From assembly GCF_016651105.1 (NCBI RefSeq), contig NZ_JAEKEL010000001.1, positions 3,896,001-3,960,000 on the forward strand: a stretch of DNA of 64,000 nucleotides, written 5' to 3'. Position numbers and translations under genes: made by a program. Positions 51,857 through 60,553 of the stretch are shown in pieces; positions within the stretch are counted from its first letter, which is position 1, and each line of letters starts with the position of its first letter. This stretch comes from Pseudomonas sp. TH15 (GTDB lineage: Bacteria > Pseudomonadota > Gammaproteobacteria > Pseudomonadales > Pseudomonadaceae). The notes beneath the pieces were generated by a model, which was given only the letters and a program-made list of their open reading frames with translations, searched no databases and was not told the origin of the DNA.

Positions 51857-52894
51857 GTGGCGACACCGGACAAGAAACAGGGCGAGACGAGCGATCAACA
51901 CGCGACGACGCAGGTGAAGGGCTCGCTGGCGCAGGACTATGTGACTGTCGTGGGGGCATCCTACATGTCGCTGTACGAGAAGGTTCGCGGCCAGAAAGGC
52001 AACAAGATGCGCTTTATCAATCAGGGCATCCGTCAACTCACCAAGTACCCGGCAGGCACTCCGACCTTTTCTGTCCAGCGAGTGTTTCTGGTGTTCAAGA
52101 ATGATTACCCGGACAACTTGCTGGCGGCTTTGAAAGACGTCGTGGAGAACCAACACGGTGCGCAGTATCGAGAGATGGATTCCATTTCCGGTGTTGTCGA
52201 CTTCATTGCCACCCGGCAACGTCGGGGCCGGGAAATCAAACAACTGGATTTTTTCTCCCACGGCGTAGTGGGCAGTATCGAACTGGGCTATGAACTGGAT
52301 AAAAACGACAGTTATCGGCTGCGTGATGCACAGGCTCAGATGTTCAAGCCCGAGGCATTCGCCTACGGTGCGAAAATTTACTCGTATGCCTGCCGTACCG
52401 GTTTGGGTATCAACGCCGATTTCAAAGTGAATGAAGGCGAAGACCCCCATTTCGAACGCAGTCTGGCGCAGATTCTGGCCAACTCGACTAAGACCACCGT
52501 TTGGGCGTTTCCACGACGCAGCAACTACGACACCACCTACGGCACCTCGGCCGAGCGCGAGTCCGTGCCGGGGATCCGTAAGCAGGCGAGTAGTGATGCC
52601 CAGGCAATGGAGGCATACACAGGTCAGAAGATTGCCTATCAGCGAAAATTGGCAGCGCATCGCAAGCAGGCGAATGACCCCGCTGCTCAAATTCCTGGAG
52701 AACAGGCGCCGCAGGCACCCAAACCCACGCTCACCGAAGAACAGCGTAACTTGATGGCGCACGACGACAGTCGAGCGTTGTATGAAAAGAAGGTCGGGTT
52801 CCCTCTGGATGCTTTAGGCGCACATCGTGATGTTCGTTCAGGTGAAACGCCTGATGGTGTTCCTAAACAACTCTGTGCCTATAAACCCCTATGA
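51857..52894 (+). CDS. Putative T6SS effector with clan CD (caspase-like) His/Cys signature
   Basis: A 345-residue protein of no family I recognise. GTG 51857 follows AAGGAAGG. The central part (about 73-220) shows alternating hydrophobic strands and helices: QRVFLVFKN, then IKQLDFFSHG (His135-Gly136) and AKIYSYACRTG (Cys179). A hydrophobic strand ending in His-Gly followed about 45 residues later by a strand ending in Ala-Cys-x-x-Gly is the pattern of clan CD peptidases such as caspases and gingipain-like enzymes. The C-terminal part (about 225-345) is helical and charged. It has no signal peptide. Its place after a PAAR gene and before two paralogous membrane-anchored proteins suggests an effector with immunity proteins. 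Activity is inferred. Confidence 0.7.
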   Translation: MATPDKKQGETSDQHATTQVKGSLAQDYVTVVGASYMSLYEKVRGQKGNKMRFINQGIRQLTKYPAGTPTFSVQRVFLVFKNDYPDNLLAALKDVVENQHGAQYREMDSISGVVDFIATRQRRGREIKQLDFFSHGVVGSIELGYELDKNDSYRLRDAQAQMFKPEAFAYGAKIYSYACRTGLGINADFKVNEGEDPHFERSLAQILANSTKTTVWAFPRRSNYDTTYGTSAERESVPGIRKQASSDAQAMEAYTGQKIAYQRKLAAHRKQANDPAAQIPGEQAPQAPKPTLTEEQRNLMAHDDSRALYEKKVGFPLDALGAHRDVRSGETPDGVPKQLCAYKPL

Positions 52895-53496
52895 AAATAA
52901 GGGCGTTAACGGCTAAGCAGCTCCTGTCGTGCGTGCTGCTGGCCGTCGTCAGTGTTGCAACACTCTTTATTTACGCCAAGGAAGAACACATGTCCGCCAA
53001 AGTGATGATGTATTACGGCGCCTGGAGTACCGAAGAAGTGCGCTTTGACGCCACTCGGTGGTTCAGTTCCGGAATGTACCGCCCTCGCTTGGAGGGGACG
53101 CCGGCGCAGGCGAGTCCGTTGACCATGCTGCGTGATAAGCCGGAAAGCTTGCAGGCCATTGCAAACGACGTTCTTTTGACCAAGGTTCTGGTCGCGATCG
53201 AACAAAAATATCCGAAGGTCGATACGGAAGATCTCGTCCTGAATACCCCGGATTTGCGTCGTCAAATCCGCTATGCCTACAGCGCATTCTCTGAGCCGGA
53301 CAACCCCGTGGATTCCTATTGGCTGTTTGTAACCCTCCAGAACGATACTTACGTCGTCACACTGGATTGGGACGTCACCGCCAAGCAGTTGCTGACCGGA
53401 GCCATGGCCTCGCACCTGGTGAAAGGGAGTGATGAAGAGGTCGCGTACCTGCAAGTACAAAACGATCTTGCAAAAGCGGCTGCCGCAAAGCGTTGA
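52891..53496 (+). CDS. Membrane-anchored protein, likely immunity protein 1
   Basis: A 201-residue protein with one N-terminal membrane segment (about 10-29, QLLSCVLLAVVSVATLFIYA) and a periplasmic domain. Residues 41-64 hold the shared motif YYGAWSTEEVRFDATRWF..GMYR and about 127-144 IRYAYSAFSEPDNPVDSYW. Both are also in the next protein, so the two are paralogues. It starts in an ATGA overlap with the putative effector, the tight coupling usual for effector-immunity pairs. Location in the periplasm would fit neutralisation of an effector delivered there. No known family recognised. Confidence 0.7.
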   Translation: MKIRALTAKQLLSCVLLAVVSVATLFIYAKEEHMSAKVMMYYGAWSTEEVRFDATRWFSSGMYRPRLEGTPAQASPLTMLRDKPESLQAIANDVLLTKVLVAIEQKYPKVDTEDLVLNTPDLRRQIRYAYSAFSEPDNPVDSYWLFVTLQNDTYVVTLDWDVTAKQLLTGAMASHLVKGSDEEVAYLQVQNDLAKAAAAKR

Positions 53497-53559
53497 TTTG
53501 CAGGGTTTGAAAAACTCCGCAGTCGAAATTCAAATATCGAACGAAAGTCGTCGACGCAG

Positions 53560-54153
53560 ATGTTCGCGGGTCATCGATTGAAAAGTCATTTTTTCAGGAT
53601 CAGGGGCGTTCAAGCGCTCATGTTGCTTGCTGTCATTCTTCCCTTGAGTTTTTATTTCTGCTCTTCAAGAGTTGATATGTATTACGGCGACTGGAGTCCG
53701 GAAGAAAACCGCTTTGATGCCTCCAAGTGGTTTCGTAACGGAATGTACCGCCGTGATGTTGTGAATGGCGAAGCCAGTCTCGTCACCCTGCAACGCGATC
53801 GACCACTTCTTCTGACATCGGCAAAAAACGATGAACTGGTCGCGACGGCGATTGTTGCCCTGGAGTCAGCGGACCCCGAAGTGAGTGGCGAGTTGCTGCA
53901 AAAGGAGTGGCCAATGCTGGTGCCACGCACCCGCTATCGCTACAGCGCTTTTGCAGCGCCGGACCAGCCGCAGGATTATTACAACATTTACCTGAAGTAC
54001 CAGGGTGAGCGGTATGTCATCACCTTCGCCCGTGATGCGCAAACCGGTGAAATCATCCCCGGTGGCAGCGTCCAGTTAATGTACCCCGACAGTCAGACCC
54101 AGATCGCCGATCGGCAGGTCTTCAAGGAGCTGGACGCTGACGGCATCCAGTGA
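53560..54153 (+). CDS. Membrane-anchored paralogue, likely immunity protein 2
   Basis: A 197-residue paralogue of the preceding protein. It has a membrane segment at about 19-35, motif YYGDWSPEENRFDASKWF..GMYR at 41-64 and RYRYSAFAAPDQPQDYYN at about 125-142, at the same positions as in its neighbour. The 63-base gap to the previous gene is AT-richer than the surroundings. The start at ATG 53560 has no clear ribosome site, so TTG 53578 (LKSHFFRIRG) is possible. A strong terminator follows. Duplicate immunity genes often answer to diverging effector variants; this is inference. Confidence 0.68.
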   Translation: MFAGHRLKSHFFRIRGVQALMLLAVILPLSFYFCSSRVDMYYGDWSPEENRFDASKWFRNGMYRRDVVNGEASLVTLQRDRPLLLTSAKNDELVATAIVALESADPEVSGELLQKEWPMLVPRTRYRYSAFAAPDQPQDYYNIYLKYQGERYVITFARDAQTGEIIPGGSVQLMYPDSQTQIADRQVFKELDADGIQ

Positions 54154-54164
54154 CCCTGAAACGA

Positions 54165-54193
54165 CAAATCCCGCCAATGGCGGGATTTGTTTG
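54165..54193. terminator. Bidirectional intrinsic terminator
   Basis: A perfect stem CAAATCCCGCCA/TGGCGGGATTTG (54165-54189) is followed by TTTG on the plus strand, and A-rich sequence (ACGACAAA) gives T-rich sequence on the minus strand. It ends the PAAR operon and the convergent SCP2 gene. Confidence 0.88.
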
Positions 54194-54209
54194 TAAGCGA
54201 ACGGCAGTC

Positions 54210-54524
54210 TTACGACGGGAACAGCTCGGACAGTTTCATCGCCAGCATCATGTCGCCTTCAGCGCGCAGTTTGCCGCCCATGAACGCTTGCATGCCGTCG
54301 GTCGAACCGTCGACGATGCCTTCCAGGGTTTCACCGTCCATCACCAGAGTGACCTGGGCATCCGGGTTTTCGCCTTCTTTGAGCTCGCAGGTGCTGTCTT
54401 TGACGATCAGCGAGAAGTTCTTGGTGTCGTCGATGCGGAAACCGAATACCAGGTCCAGACCGGCAGCGGCGGCTGGGTTGAACTTGGCTTTCATTGCTTG
54501 TACGGCATCAGCTACGGAGGTCAT
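54210..54524 (-). CDS. SCP2 sterol-binding domain protein
   Basis: A 104-residue single SCP2 domain (FNPAAAAGLDLVFGFRIDD, AQVTLVMDGETLEGIVDG, GKLRAEGDMMLAMKLSELFP). It is a small cytosolic lipid- or acyl-CoA-binding protein found across pseudomonads. ATG 54524 has GAAAGGAT upstream. It stands alone, convergent with the PAAR operon; the histidine phosphatase gene lies upstream on the same strand. Confidence 0.93.
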   Translation of the reverse strand: MTSVADAVQAMKAKFNPAAAAGLDLVFGFRIDDTKNFSLIVKDSTCELKEGENPDAQVTLVMDGETLEGIVDGSTDGMQAFMGGKLRAEGDMMLAMKLSELFPS

Positions 54525-54588
54525 GGTTCGATCCTTTCTTGGGTAATTAGAGCTGGGTGATTACAGCCAGGGTCACAATAGTCCGGAC

Positions 54589-55299
54589 TCAGCGAAACGT
54601 GATGAGTTCCGGGGCCTTCAGCAGTTGCAGGTGTACATGACTGTTGAAGGAAGCCAGGGCCACCTCGCGACCACGAAACTTCAGTTGGTGGAGCGAGGTG
54701 TTGACGATTTGCCAGTTGAGCTCAAAGGCCTGCCGGGCAGGCATTTGTGTAATGAGGTGGAGCAGGGCAGTGATGGTGCCGCCGGAGGTGAATACGGCGA
54801 TTTTCTGGGTGTTGTCGGCTTGTTCAAGGATGCGGTTCAGTCCGCCTTGCACGCGCTCGACAAACCCCAGCCAGCTTTCCAGGCCCGGTGTGTCGTAAGT
54901 GCCAGCCAGCCAGCGCTCGATGATCAGGGAAAAGATGCGCTGGAACTCAGCACGGTTTTGCGCCGCGTTGCGCAGGAAGTTCAGCGCTTCGGGCTCATCC
55001 GCCAACATGGCCGGCAAAAGGGCGCGGATCACCGCGTCGGCGTCGAATTCGTTGAAAGCGGAATCGATTTCCAGCGTCGGCACCGGCAGGCCCACGGCGG
55101 CGTACTGTTCCAGCGCGCTGTTGGCGGTATGTTGCTGACGGCGCAAGTCCCCCGACAGACAGCGATCGAAGCTGAGACCCAGCTCAGCGAGGTGCTGGCC
55201 GATGATTTCTGCCTGGCGAATACCGGTCGGCGACAGGACGTCGTAGTCGTCTGCACCAAAGGAGGCCTGGCCATGTCGAATCAAATAGATGCTGCCCAC
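54589..55299 (-). CDS. Histidine phosphatase family protein
   Basis: A 236-residue phosphoglycerate-mutase-like phosphatase. The catalytic motif LIRHGQASFG sits at the N-terminus, and FTSGGTITALLH supplies the second catalytic His region. The start is GTG 55299 (MGSIYLIRHG), because the family begins just there; the open frame upstream has only a TTG at 55362. It is cytosolic; the substrate is unknown. It is divergent from sohB. Confidence 0.88.
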   Translation of the reverse strand: MGSIYLIRHGQASFGADDYDVLSPTGIRQAEIIGQHLAELGLSFDRCLSGDLRRQQHTANSALEQYAAVGLPVPTLEIDSAFNEFDADAVIRALLPAMLADEPEALNFLRNAAQNRAEFQRIFSLIIERWLAGTYDTPGLESWLGFVERVQGGLNRILEQADNTQKIAVFTSGGTITALLHLITQMPARQAFELNWQIVNTSLHQLKFRGREVALASFNSHVHLQLLKAPELITFR

Positions 55300-55503
55300 G
55301 TCCGCGTCATCCCGGTACGTTGAAGGTTTGGCGAGGTTATGAGGATGGCAGTGAGCTGTCAATGAAAAAACATACGCTTGTTTGAAATGCCCGTTACAGG
55401 CCTGTTGCCAGAGGTTTCACGGCTGGCCCCAAAGGCGGGGCATGGGTATGCTGACGTTATCCCGCGCGCGTATATGCGGCGCATTGCATTAAAGGAGTCC
55501 TGT

Positions 55504-56526
55504 GTGGAGTTTTTTGCCGAGTACGCCAGTTTTCTGGCCAAGACCGTGACACTGGTGGTCGCCATTCTGGTGGTGCTGGCCAGTTTCGCGGCATTGCGCA
55601 GCAAAGGTCGGCGCAAGTCGGCCGGTCAGTTGCAGGTCAGCAAACTCAATGATTTCTACAAAGGGCTGCGCGAACGCCTGGAGCAAACCTTGCTCGACAA
55701 GGACCAGCTCAAGGCCCTGCGCAAGTCCCAGGCTAAAACCGAGAAAAAACAGAAGAAAAAACCCGAAGCCAAGGGCCGGGTGTTTGTGCTGGATTTCGAC
55801 GGCGACATCAAGGCTTCCGCCACCGAAAGCCTGCGCCACGAAATCACCGCGCTACTGACCCTCGCGACCCCAAAGGACGAAGTGGTTCTGCGTCTTGAAA
55901 GCGGCGGCGGCATGGTCCACAGCTATGGCCTGGCGTCGTCGCAACTGGCGCGCATCCGTGAGGCGGGCGTGCCGCTGACCGTGTGCATCGACAAGGTCGC
56001 GGCCAGTGGCGGCTACATGATGGCGTGCATCGGCGAGAAAATTATCAGCGCGCCGTTCGCCATCCTCGGCTCCATCGGCGTGGTGGCGCAGTTGCCCAAC
56101 ATCAACCGCTTGCTGAAAAAGCACGACATCGACTTTGAAGTCCTGACTGCCGGCGAGTACAAGCGCACGCTGACGGTGTTTGGCGAAAACACCGAGAAGG
56201 GCCGGGAAAAGTTCCAGGAAGACCTGGACATCACCCACCAATTATTCAAGAACTTCGTCTCTCGCTACCGTCCGCAATTGGACATCAATGAAGTGGCCAC
56301 CGGCGAAGTCTGGCTCGGTGTCGCGGCGCTGGACAAGCAACTGGTGGACGAACTCAAGACCAGTGACGAATACCTCGCCGAGCGCGCCAAGGGCGCCGAG
56401 CTGTTTCACTTGCACTACGCCGAACGCAAGAGCTTGCAGGAGCGTGTCGGCCTGGCTGCCAGCGGTTCGATTGATCGGGTGCTGTTGACCTGGTGGAGCC
56501 GACTGACCCAACAACGCTTCTGGTAA
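55504..56526 (+). CDS. sohB: Inner-membrane serine protease SohB
   Basis: A 340-residue S49-family protease. An N-terminal membrane segment (about 10-32, AKTVTLVVAILVVLASFAAL) is followed by a basic linker (KTEKKQKKKPEAKG) and the SppA-like domain: LRLESGGGMVHSYGLA, catalytic Ser in DKVAASGGYMMACIG and Lys in LTAGEYKRTLT. GTG 55504 follows AAAGGAG at six bases. It is a periplasm-facing protease that probably degrades signal peptides or membrane fragments. A strong terminator follows. Confidence 0.95.
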   Translation: MEFFAEYASFLAKTVTLVVAILVVLASFAALRSKGRRKSAGQLQVSKLNDFYKGLRERLEQTLLDKDQLKALRKSQAKTEKKQKKKPEAKGRVFVLDFDGDIKASATESLRHEITALLTLATPKDEVVLRLESGGGMVHSYGLASSQLARIREAGVPLTVCIDKVAASGGYMMACIGEKIISAPFAILGSIGVVAQLPNINRLLKKHDIDFEVLTAGEYKRTLTVFGENTEKGREKFQEDLDITHQLFKNFVSRYRPQLDINEVATGEVWLGVAALDKQLVDELKTSDEYLAERAKGAELFHLHYAERKSLQERVGLAASGSIDRVLLTWWSRLTQQRFW

Positions 56527-56537
56527 ATCAGTCAGCC

Positions 56538-56573
56538 ATAAAAAACGCCGGTCAATGACCGGCGTTTTTTTGT
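56538..56573. terminator. Bidirectional terminator after sohB
   Basis: AAAAAACGCCGGTCAATGACCGGCGTTTTTTT: a stem ACGCCGGTCA/TGACCGGCGT with A-run and T-run on either side. It serves sohB and the convergent cysI-DUF934 operon. Confidence 0.92.
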
Positions 56574-56592
56574 CCGCGATAAAACCGTGTGG

Positions 56593-57087
56593 TCAGCGCC
56601 GACGGAACAGCGGCAGCGGCTCGTCAGTGGCGGCCTGATAGGTCACCGAGAAATCCTTGAGACCTTCAAGGGCTTCGTACGGGTCTTTATCGGCGCGCAA
56701 CGCAAAGGCGTCGAAACCGCAGCGGCGCAGGTAGAACAACTGGTCGCGCAGAATATCGCCAATCGCCCGCAGTTCGCCTTTGAAACCATAACGGTCACGC
56801 AGCAGGCGGGCGTTGGAGTAGTTACGGCCATCGGTGAAGGCCGGGAAATTCAGGGCAATCACCTTGAACTGATCCACGTCGTCACCGATTTCCTCGGCTT
56901 CTTCATCGGCGTCCAGCCACACACCCAGGCCGCCATCGCGGGCCTTGAGCATACGGCTGTGTTCGCGCCACAGCGCCAGCGGCACGATCAGGTCGTCGCA
57001 GTTGCTGATCTCGTCGATGTTGAAGTCCTTGGGCAGCAAGTGCCAGGTTTCGTCGACGACTTCGTTGTTCTTAATTATTCGCTGCAT
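56593..57087 (-). CDS. DUF934 protein, sulfite-reductase partner
   Basis: A 164-residue cytosolic protein of the DUF934 family (LIVPLALWREHSRMLKARDG, VIALNFPAFTDGRNYSNARL, LRDQLFYLRRCGFDAFAL). It overlaps the end of cysI by 17 bases. DUF934 genes almost always follow cysI in pseudomonads and are annotated as oxidoreductase-related; they may assist siroheme sulfite reductase. The exact role is unknown. Confidence 0.93.
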   Translation of the reverse strand: MQRIIKNNEVVDETWHLLPKDFNIDEISNCDDLIVPLALWREHSRMLKARDGGLGVWLDADEEAEEIGDDVDQFKVIALNFPAFTDGRNYSNARLLRDRYGFKGELRAIGDILRDQLFYLRRCGFDAFALRADKDPYEALEGLKDFSVTYQAATDEPLPLFRRR

Positions 57088-58729
57088 AGACGCGCTCCTT
57101 GAAGAGGTCGATGCCGATACGCTGATAGGTGTCGATGAAGCGCTCGTCTTCGGTACGTTGTTCGATGTACACGTTGATCAGCTTTTCGATCACATCAGGC
57201 ATGGCTTCCTGGGCGAAGGACGGGCCGAGGATCTTGCCCAGGCTGGCGTCACGGCTGGCGCTGCCGCCGAGGGACACCTGGTAGAACTCTTCGCCTTTCT
57301 TGTCCACCCCGAGGATGCCGATGTGGCCGACGTGGTGGTGACCACAGGCGTTCATGCAACCGGAGATGTTCAGGTCCAGTTCGCCGATGTCGAACAGGTA
57401 GTCCAGGTTGTCGAAACGACGCTGGATTGATTCGGCAATCGGGATCGACTTGGCGTTGGCCAGCGAGCAGAAATCACCGCCAGGGCAGCAGATGATGTCG
57501 GTCAGCAAGCCGATGTTCGGCGTAGCAAAACCTTGCTCGCGCAACTCGCCCCACAGGGTGAACAACTGAGCCTGCTCGACGTCGGCCAGGATGATGTTCT
57601 GCTCGTGGGAAGTGCGCAGTTGACCGAAGCTGTAACGCTCGGCCAGGTCGGCCACCGCGTCGAGCTGCTTGTCGGTGATGTCGCCCGGTGCAACACCGGT
57701 CGGCTTCAGGGACAGGGTGACGGCCACATAGCCCGGCTTCTTGTGCGCCAGGGTGTTGCGGGTGCGCCAGCGAGCGAAGCCTGCGTGTTCTTTATCGAGG
57801 TCGGCCAGTGCCTGGGACTGGTTGTCCAGGGCCTTGTAGTCCGGGTCGACGAAGTGTTTGGCGACGCGATGCACTTCGGCGTCGGTCAGCGTGGTCTGGC
57901 CACCGCGAAGGTGTTCCATTTCCGCGTCGACTTTTTGCGCGAAGACTTCAGGGGTCAAGGCTTTAACGAGGATCTTGATCCGCGCCTTGTACTTGTTGTC
58001 GCGGCGGCCGTAGCGGTTATAAACCCGCAGGATGGCGTCGAGGTAGCTCAACAGGTCCTGCCACGGCAGGAACTCATTGATGAACGCGCCCACCACCGGT
58101 GTACGGCCCAGGCCGCCACCGACCAACACACGGAAACCCAGTTCGCCCGCAGCGTTGTGCACCGGCTCAAGGCCGATGTCATGGACTTCGATGGCCGCAC
58201 GGTCGGACGTCGAACCGTTGATGGCAATCTTGAACTTGCGCGGCAGGTAAGCGAATTCCGGGTGGAACGTGGTCCACTGACGGACGATTTCGCACCACGG
58301 GCGCGGGTCGATCAACTCGTCGGCAGCGACACCGGCGAACTGGTCGGTGGTGACGTTGCGCAGGCAGTTGCCGCTGGTCTGGATCGCGTGCATCTGCACG
58401 GTAGCCAGCTCAGCCAGGATGTCCGGAATGTCTTCCAGCGCCGGCCAGTTGAACTGCACGTTCTGCCGGGTGCTGATGTGGGCATAGCCCTTGTCATAGT
58501 CACGGGCAATCTTGGCCATCATTCGCGTCTGGCGCGAAGTCAGTTGGCCGTAAGGCACCGCGACCCGCAACATCGGCGCGAAACGCTGGATGTAAAGGCC
58601 ATTTTGCAGGCGCAGGGGGCGGAATTCTTCTTCGCTCAGCTCGCCTGCCAGATAGCGTCGGGTCTGATCACGGAACTGCTTGACGCGGTCCTCGATGATC
58701 CGCTGATCGTACTCGTCGTATACGTACAT
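57071..58729 (-). CDS. cysI: Sulfite/nitrite reductase hemoprotein subunit CysI
   Basis: A 552-residue siroheme and [4Fe-4S] reductase of assimilatory sulfate reduction. Two ferredoxin-like halves are seen (RFAPMLRVAVPYGQLTSRQ, YAHISTRQNVQFNWPALEDI, NVTTDQFAGVAADE), and the cluster/siroheme cysteines are in IICCPGGDFCSLANAKS and LNISGCMNACGHHH. ATG 58729 has AGGAC six bases upstream; the longer frame upstream is unsupported. The 294-base region upstream holds its promoter; I could not pick out a CysB site. Confidence 0.95.
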   Translation of the reverse strand: MYVYDEYDQRIIEDRVKQFRDQTRRYLAGELSEEEFRPLRLQNGLYIQRFAPMLRVAVPYGQLTSRQTRMMAKIARDYDKGYAHISTRQNVQFNWPALEDIPDILAELATVQMHAIQTSGNCLRNVTTDQFAGVAADELIDPRPWCEIVRQWTTFHPEFAYLPRKFKIAINGSTSDRAAIEVHDIGLEPVHNAAGELGFRVLVGGGLGRTPVVGAFINEFLPWQDLLSYLDAILRVYNRYGRRDNKYKARIKILVKALTPEVFAQKVDAEMEHLRGGQTTLTDAEVHRVAKHFVDPDYKALDNQSQALADLDKEHAGFARWRTRNTLAHKKPGYVAVTLSLKPTGVAPGDITDKQLDAVADLAERYSFGQLRTSHEQNIILADVEQAQLFTLWGELREQGFATPNIGLLTDIICCPGGDFCSLANAKSIPIAESIQRRFDNLDYLFDIGELDLNISGCMNACGHHHVGHIGILGVDKKGEEFYQVSLGGSASRDASLGKILGPSFAQEAMPDVIEKLINVYIEQRTEDERFIDTYQRIGIDLFKERVYAANN

Positions 58730-59023
58730 ATAAGTCCTGTTCTCAGGCTTGGGCCGGTCGGTTCCAGTTGCGTTTTTCGCTTGCTGAAGTTTCCGATGCT
58801 GCCTCGGCAATTCTGCGCGCACGGCCGCGCACTCCCTACGGAGCCGGGGCAAGATACCAGTTTGCAGTTATGCGCAAAAGTGATGTTTGAGTATATGTAA
58901 AGAACCAAAACGACTAACGAGAACCGTTATCGCTAAACCCTTATTTGTGGTGCGGGCAATCGTCGTCTTTACTCTGCTCGAGTCTTTCTGCAATCACCGA
59001 TAAAACCGACAAGAGGCGATGCA

Positions 59024-59137
59024 ATGAGCAACCCAACCAAAGCAAGGAAAAGCGATAGCACGGTCGATGCCTGGGCGATTTTGTTCCTGATCATCCTGGT
59101 CGTGGGCACGGCAGTATTTTGGGTCGCGCATCAATAA
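59024..59137 (+). CDS. 37-residue single-pass membrane protein
   Basis: ATG 59024 with AGAGG upstream encodes a polar start (MSNPTKARKSDSTVDAW), a membrane segment of about 17 residues (AILFLIILVVGTAVFWV) and a short tail AHQ, stop at 59135. The positive N-terminus predicts cytoplasmic N-terminus. It is divergent from cysI. The protein-like layout and ribosome site make it probable; function unknown. Confidence 0.65.
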   Translation: MSNPTKARKSDSTVDAWAILFLIILVVGTAVFWVAHQ

Positions 59138-59215
59138 ACGACCCCGTCCGGGCCTGGTTCCGACGATTGTCGGACAAAAACGGGAATTAGCGCAGTTTGC
59201 CGGCAGTTCGGGGGC

Positions 59216-59221
59216 TATAAT
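59216..59221 (+). promoter_or_regulatory. Perfect -10 element of the binding-protein gene
   Basis: TATAAT lies 33 bases before ATG 59255. No good -35 is seen at standard spacing (TTGCCG at 59197 is too close), so the call rests on the -10 alone. Confidence 0.4.
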
Positions 59222-59254
59222 GCGCGGCCATTTTTCCGGGGCTCGGATGATCCA

Positions 59255-60327
59255 ATGTTCAAGTTTTTCTACACCTTCCTGCTGATATTCGGCGCGGTCT
59301 ACGGACCCGGCGTGCACGCGGAATCGGTGTTGTTCCTGAACCCGGGCTCTACCCATGAAAGATTCTGGGTCAGCTACTCGCAATTCATGCAGGCGGCGGC
59401 CAAGGATCTTGGAATGGACTTGAAGATTCTTTATGCCGAGCGCATGCCTGAGGTCACGATTGCCCAGGCCCGAGAGGCATTGCAGGGGCCTGATCGTCCG
59501 GATTATCTGGTGTTTGCCAACGAGCAGTACGTCGCGCCGCAAATCTTTCGTCTGGCCCAAGGCAGTGGGGTGAAGCTGTTTATAGTCAACGCGTCCCTGA
59601 CCGACAATCAACTGAGCCTGCTGGGTGAGCGCCCGGATCGATTGGGTAGCCTGGTGCCCAACGACGAGGAGGGCGGCTACCTGATGCTCAAGGAATTGAT
59701 CCGCCAGCATCCACCGGCGGCGCCCGGACAATCCATCGAGTTACTGGCGTTTTCCGGCCTGAAGATCACCCCTTCGGCGCAACTGCGCGAAAAAGGCATG
59801 CTGCGCGCCTTGGCCGAACACCCTGAAGTGCGTTTGCGCCAACTGGTCTACAGCGGCTGGACCCGTGAGCGCGCCTATGAACAGGCGAAATTGCTGTTGC
59901 GGCGCTACCCCAAGGTATCGCTGGTGTGGTCCGCCAATGACGAGATGGCGTTTGGCGCAATCCGCGCATACGCCGAGACGGGCAAGGTCCCGGGTAAAGA
60001 TGCGTTGTTCAGTGCGGTAAACACATCCCCGGCGGCATTGCAGGCTTTGCTTGACGGACGTCTCAGCGCGCTGGTTGGCGGGCACTTTACGCTGGGGGCT
60101 GGGCTTTGGTCGAGTTGCATGACGATCAGCAAGGCGTCGACTTGAAGCACTACGGCGGGCGCGATCGCATGCTGCCGTTGCTGCAATTGGTCGACAAACC
60201 CCATGCACAGCAAATGCTTGCCTTGGGCAAGTCGCCGAATTATGGCGTGAGCTTTCGCAAGCTGTCGGCCAAGGGGCGACCGACGTCCTATCGCTACCCG
60301 TTCAGCCTGCTAACGTTGATGCACTGA
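59255..60327 (+). pseudogene. Orphan type 1 periplasmic binding protein with frameshift
   Basis: The first frame reads 296 residues to 60145: signal peptide (about 1-22), then ESVLFLNPGSTHERFWVSYS, LVPNDEEGGYLMLKELIRQ and VSLVWSANDEMAFGAIRAYA, a sugar/LuxP-like binding-protein fold. After GGHFTLGA the frame is lost near 60100. Adding one base (for example a T giving GAWALVELHDD) continues ALVELHDDQQG..GVDLKHYGG to a stop at 60325, for a normal 357-residue protein. It is either a sequencing deletion or real truncation of the last about 75 residues. No permease or ATPase lies nearby, so it may act with a sensor protein. Confidence 0.82.
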
Positions 60328-60334
60328 AACCGCG

Positions 60335-60553
60335 TCACACCCCGGCCAGGTGCAGCACCAGTTTCACGATGCCAAACAGCGTCAGCGCGAATATCGCTGT
60401 GAACACAATCCCCATAATCACGAAATGACTCGGCTTGCCATGGGTAAAGTCCCGGGCGCGATTCTTCCCGCTTTGCACTCCGAACGCCGCGGCTATCACG
60501 CTGTGCAGCATCTGTAGGAACGTCGGTGGCTTGTTGTCGACTGGATCGTCCAT
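60335..60553 (-). CDS. DUF2970 small membrane protein
   Basis: A 72-residue protein with the DUF2970 layout: TFLQMLHSVIAAAFGVQSGK, then a membrane segment (VIMGIVFTAIFALTLFGIVKLV) near the C-terminus. ATG 60553 has GAGGG five bases upstream; the long frame further upstream is not coding. It ends eight bases from the end of the binding-protein gene. Role unknown. Confidence 0.88.
   Translation of the reverse strand: MDDPVDNKPPTFLQMLHSVIAAAFGVQSGKNRARDFTHGKPSHFVIMGIVFTAIFALTLFGIVKLVLHLAGV

Noticed and set aside
54150..54560. Plus-strand frame after the immunity candidates
   Set aside because: It is the complement of the SCP2 gene, which has clear homology, and it crosses a strong terminator.
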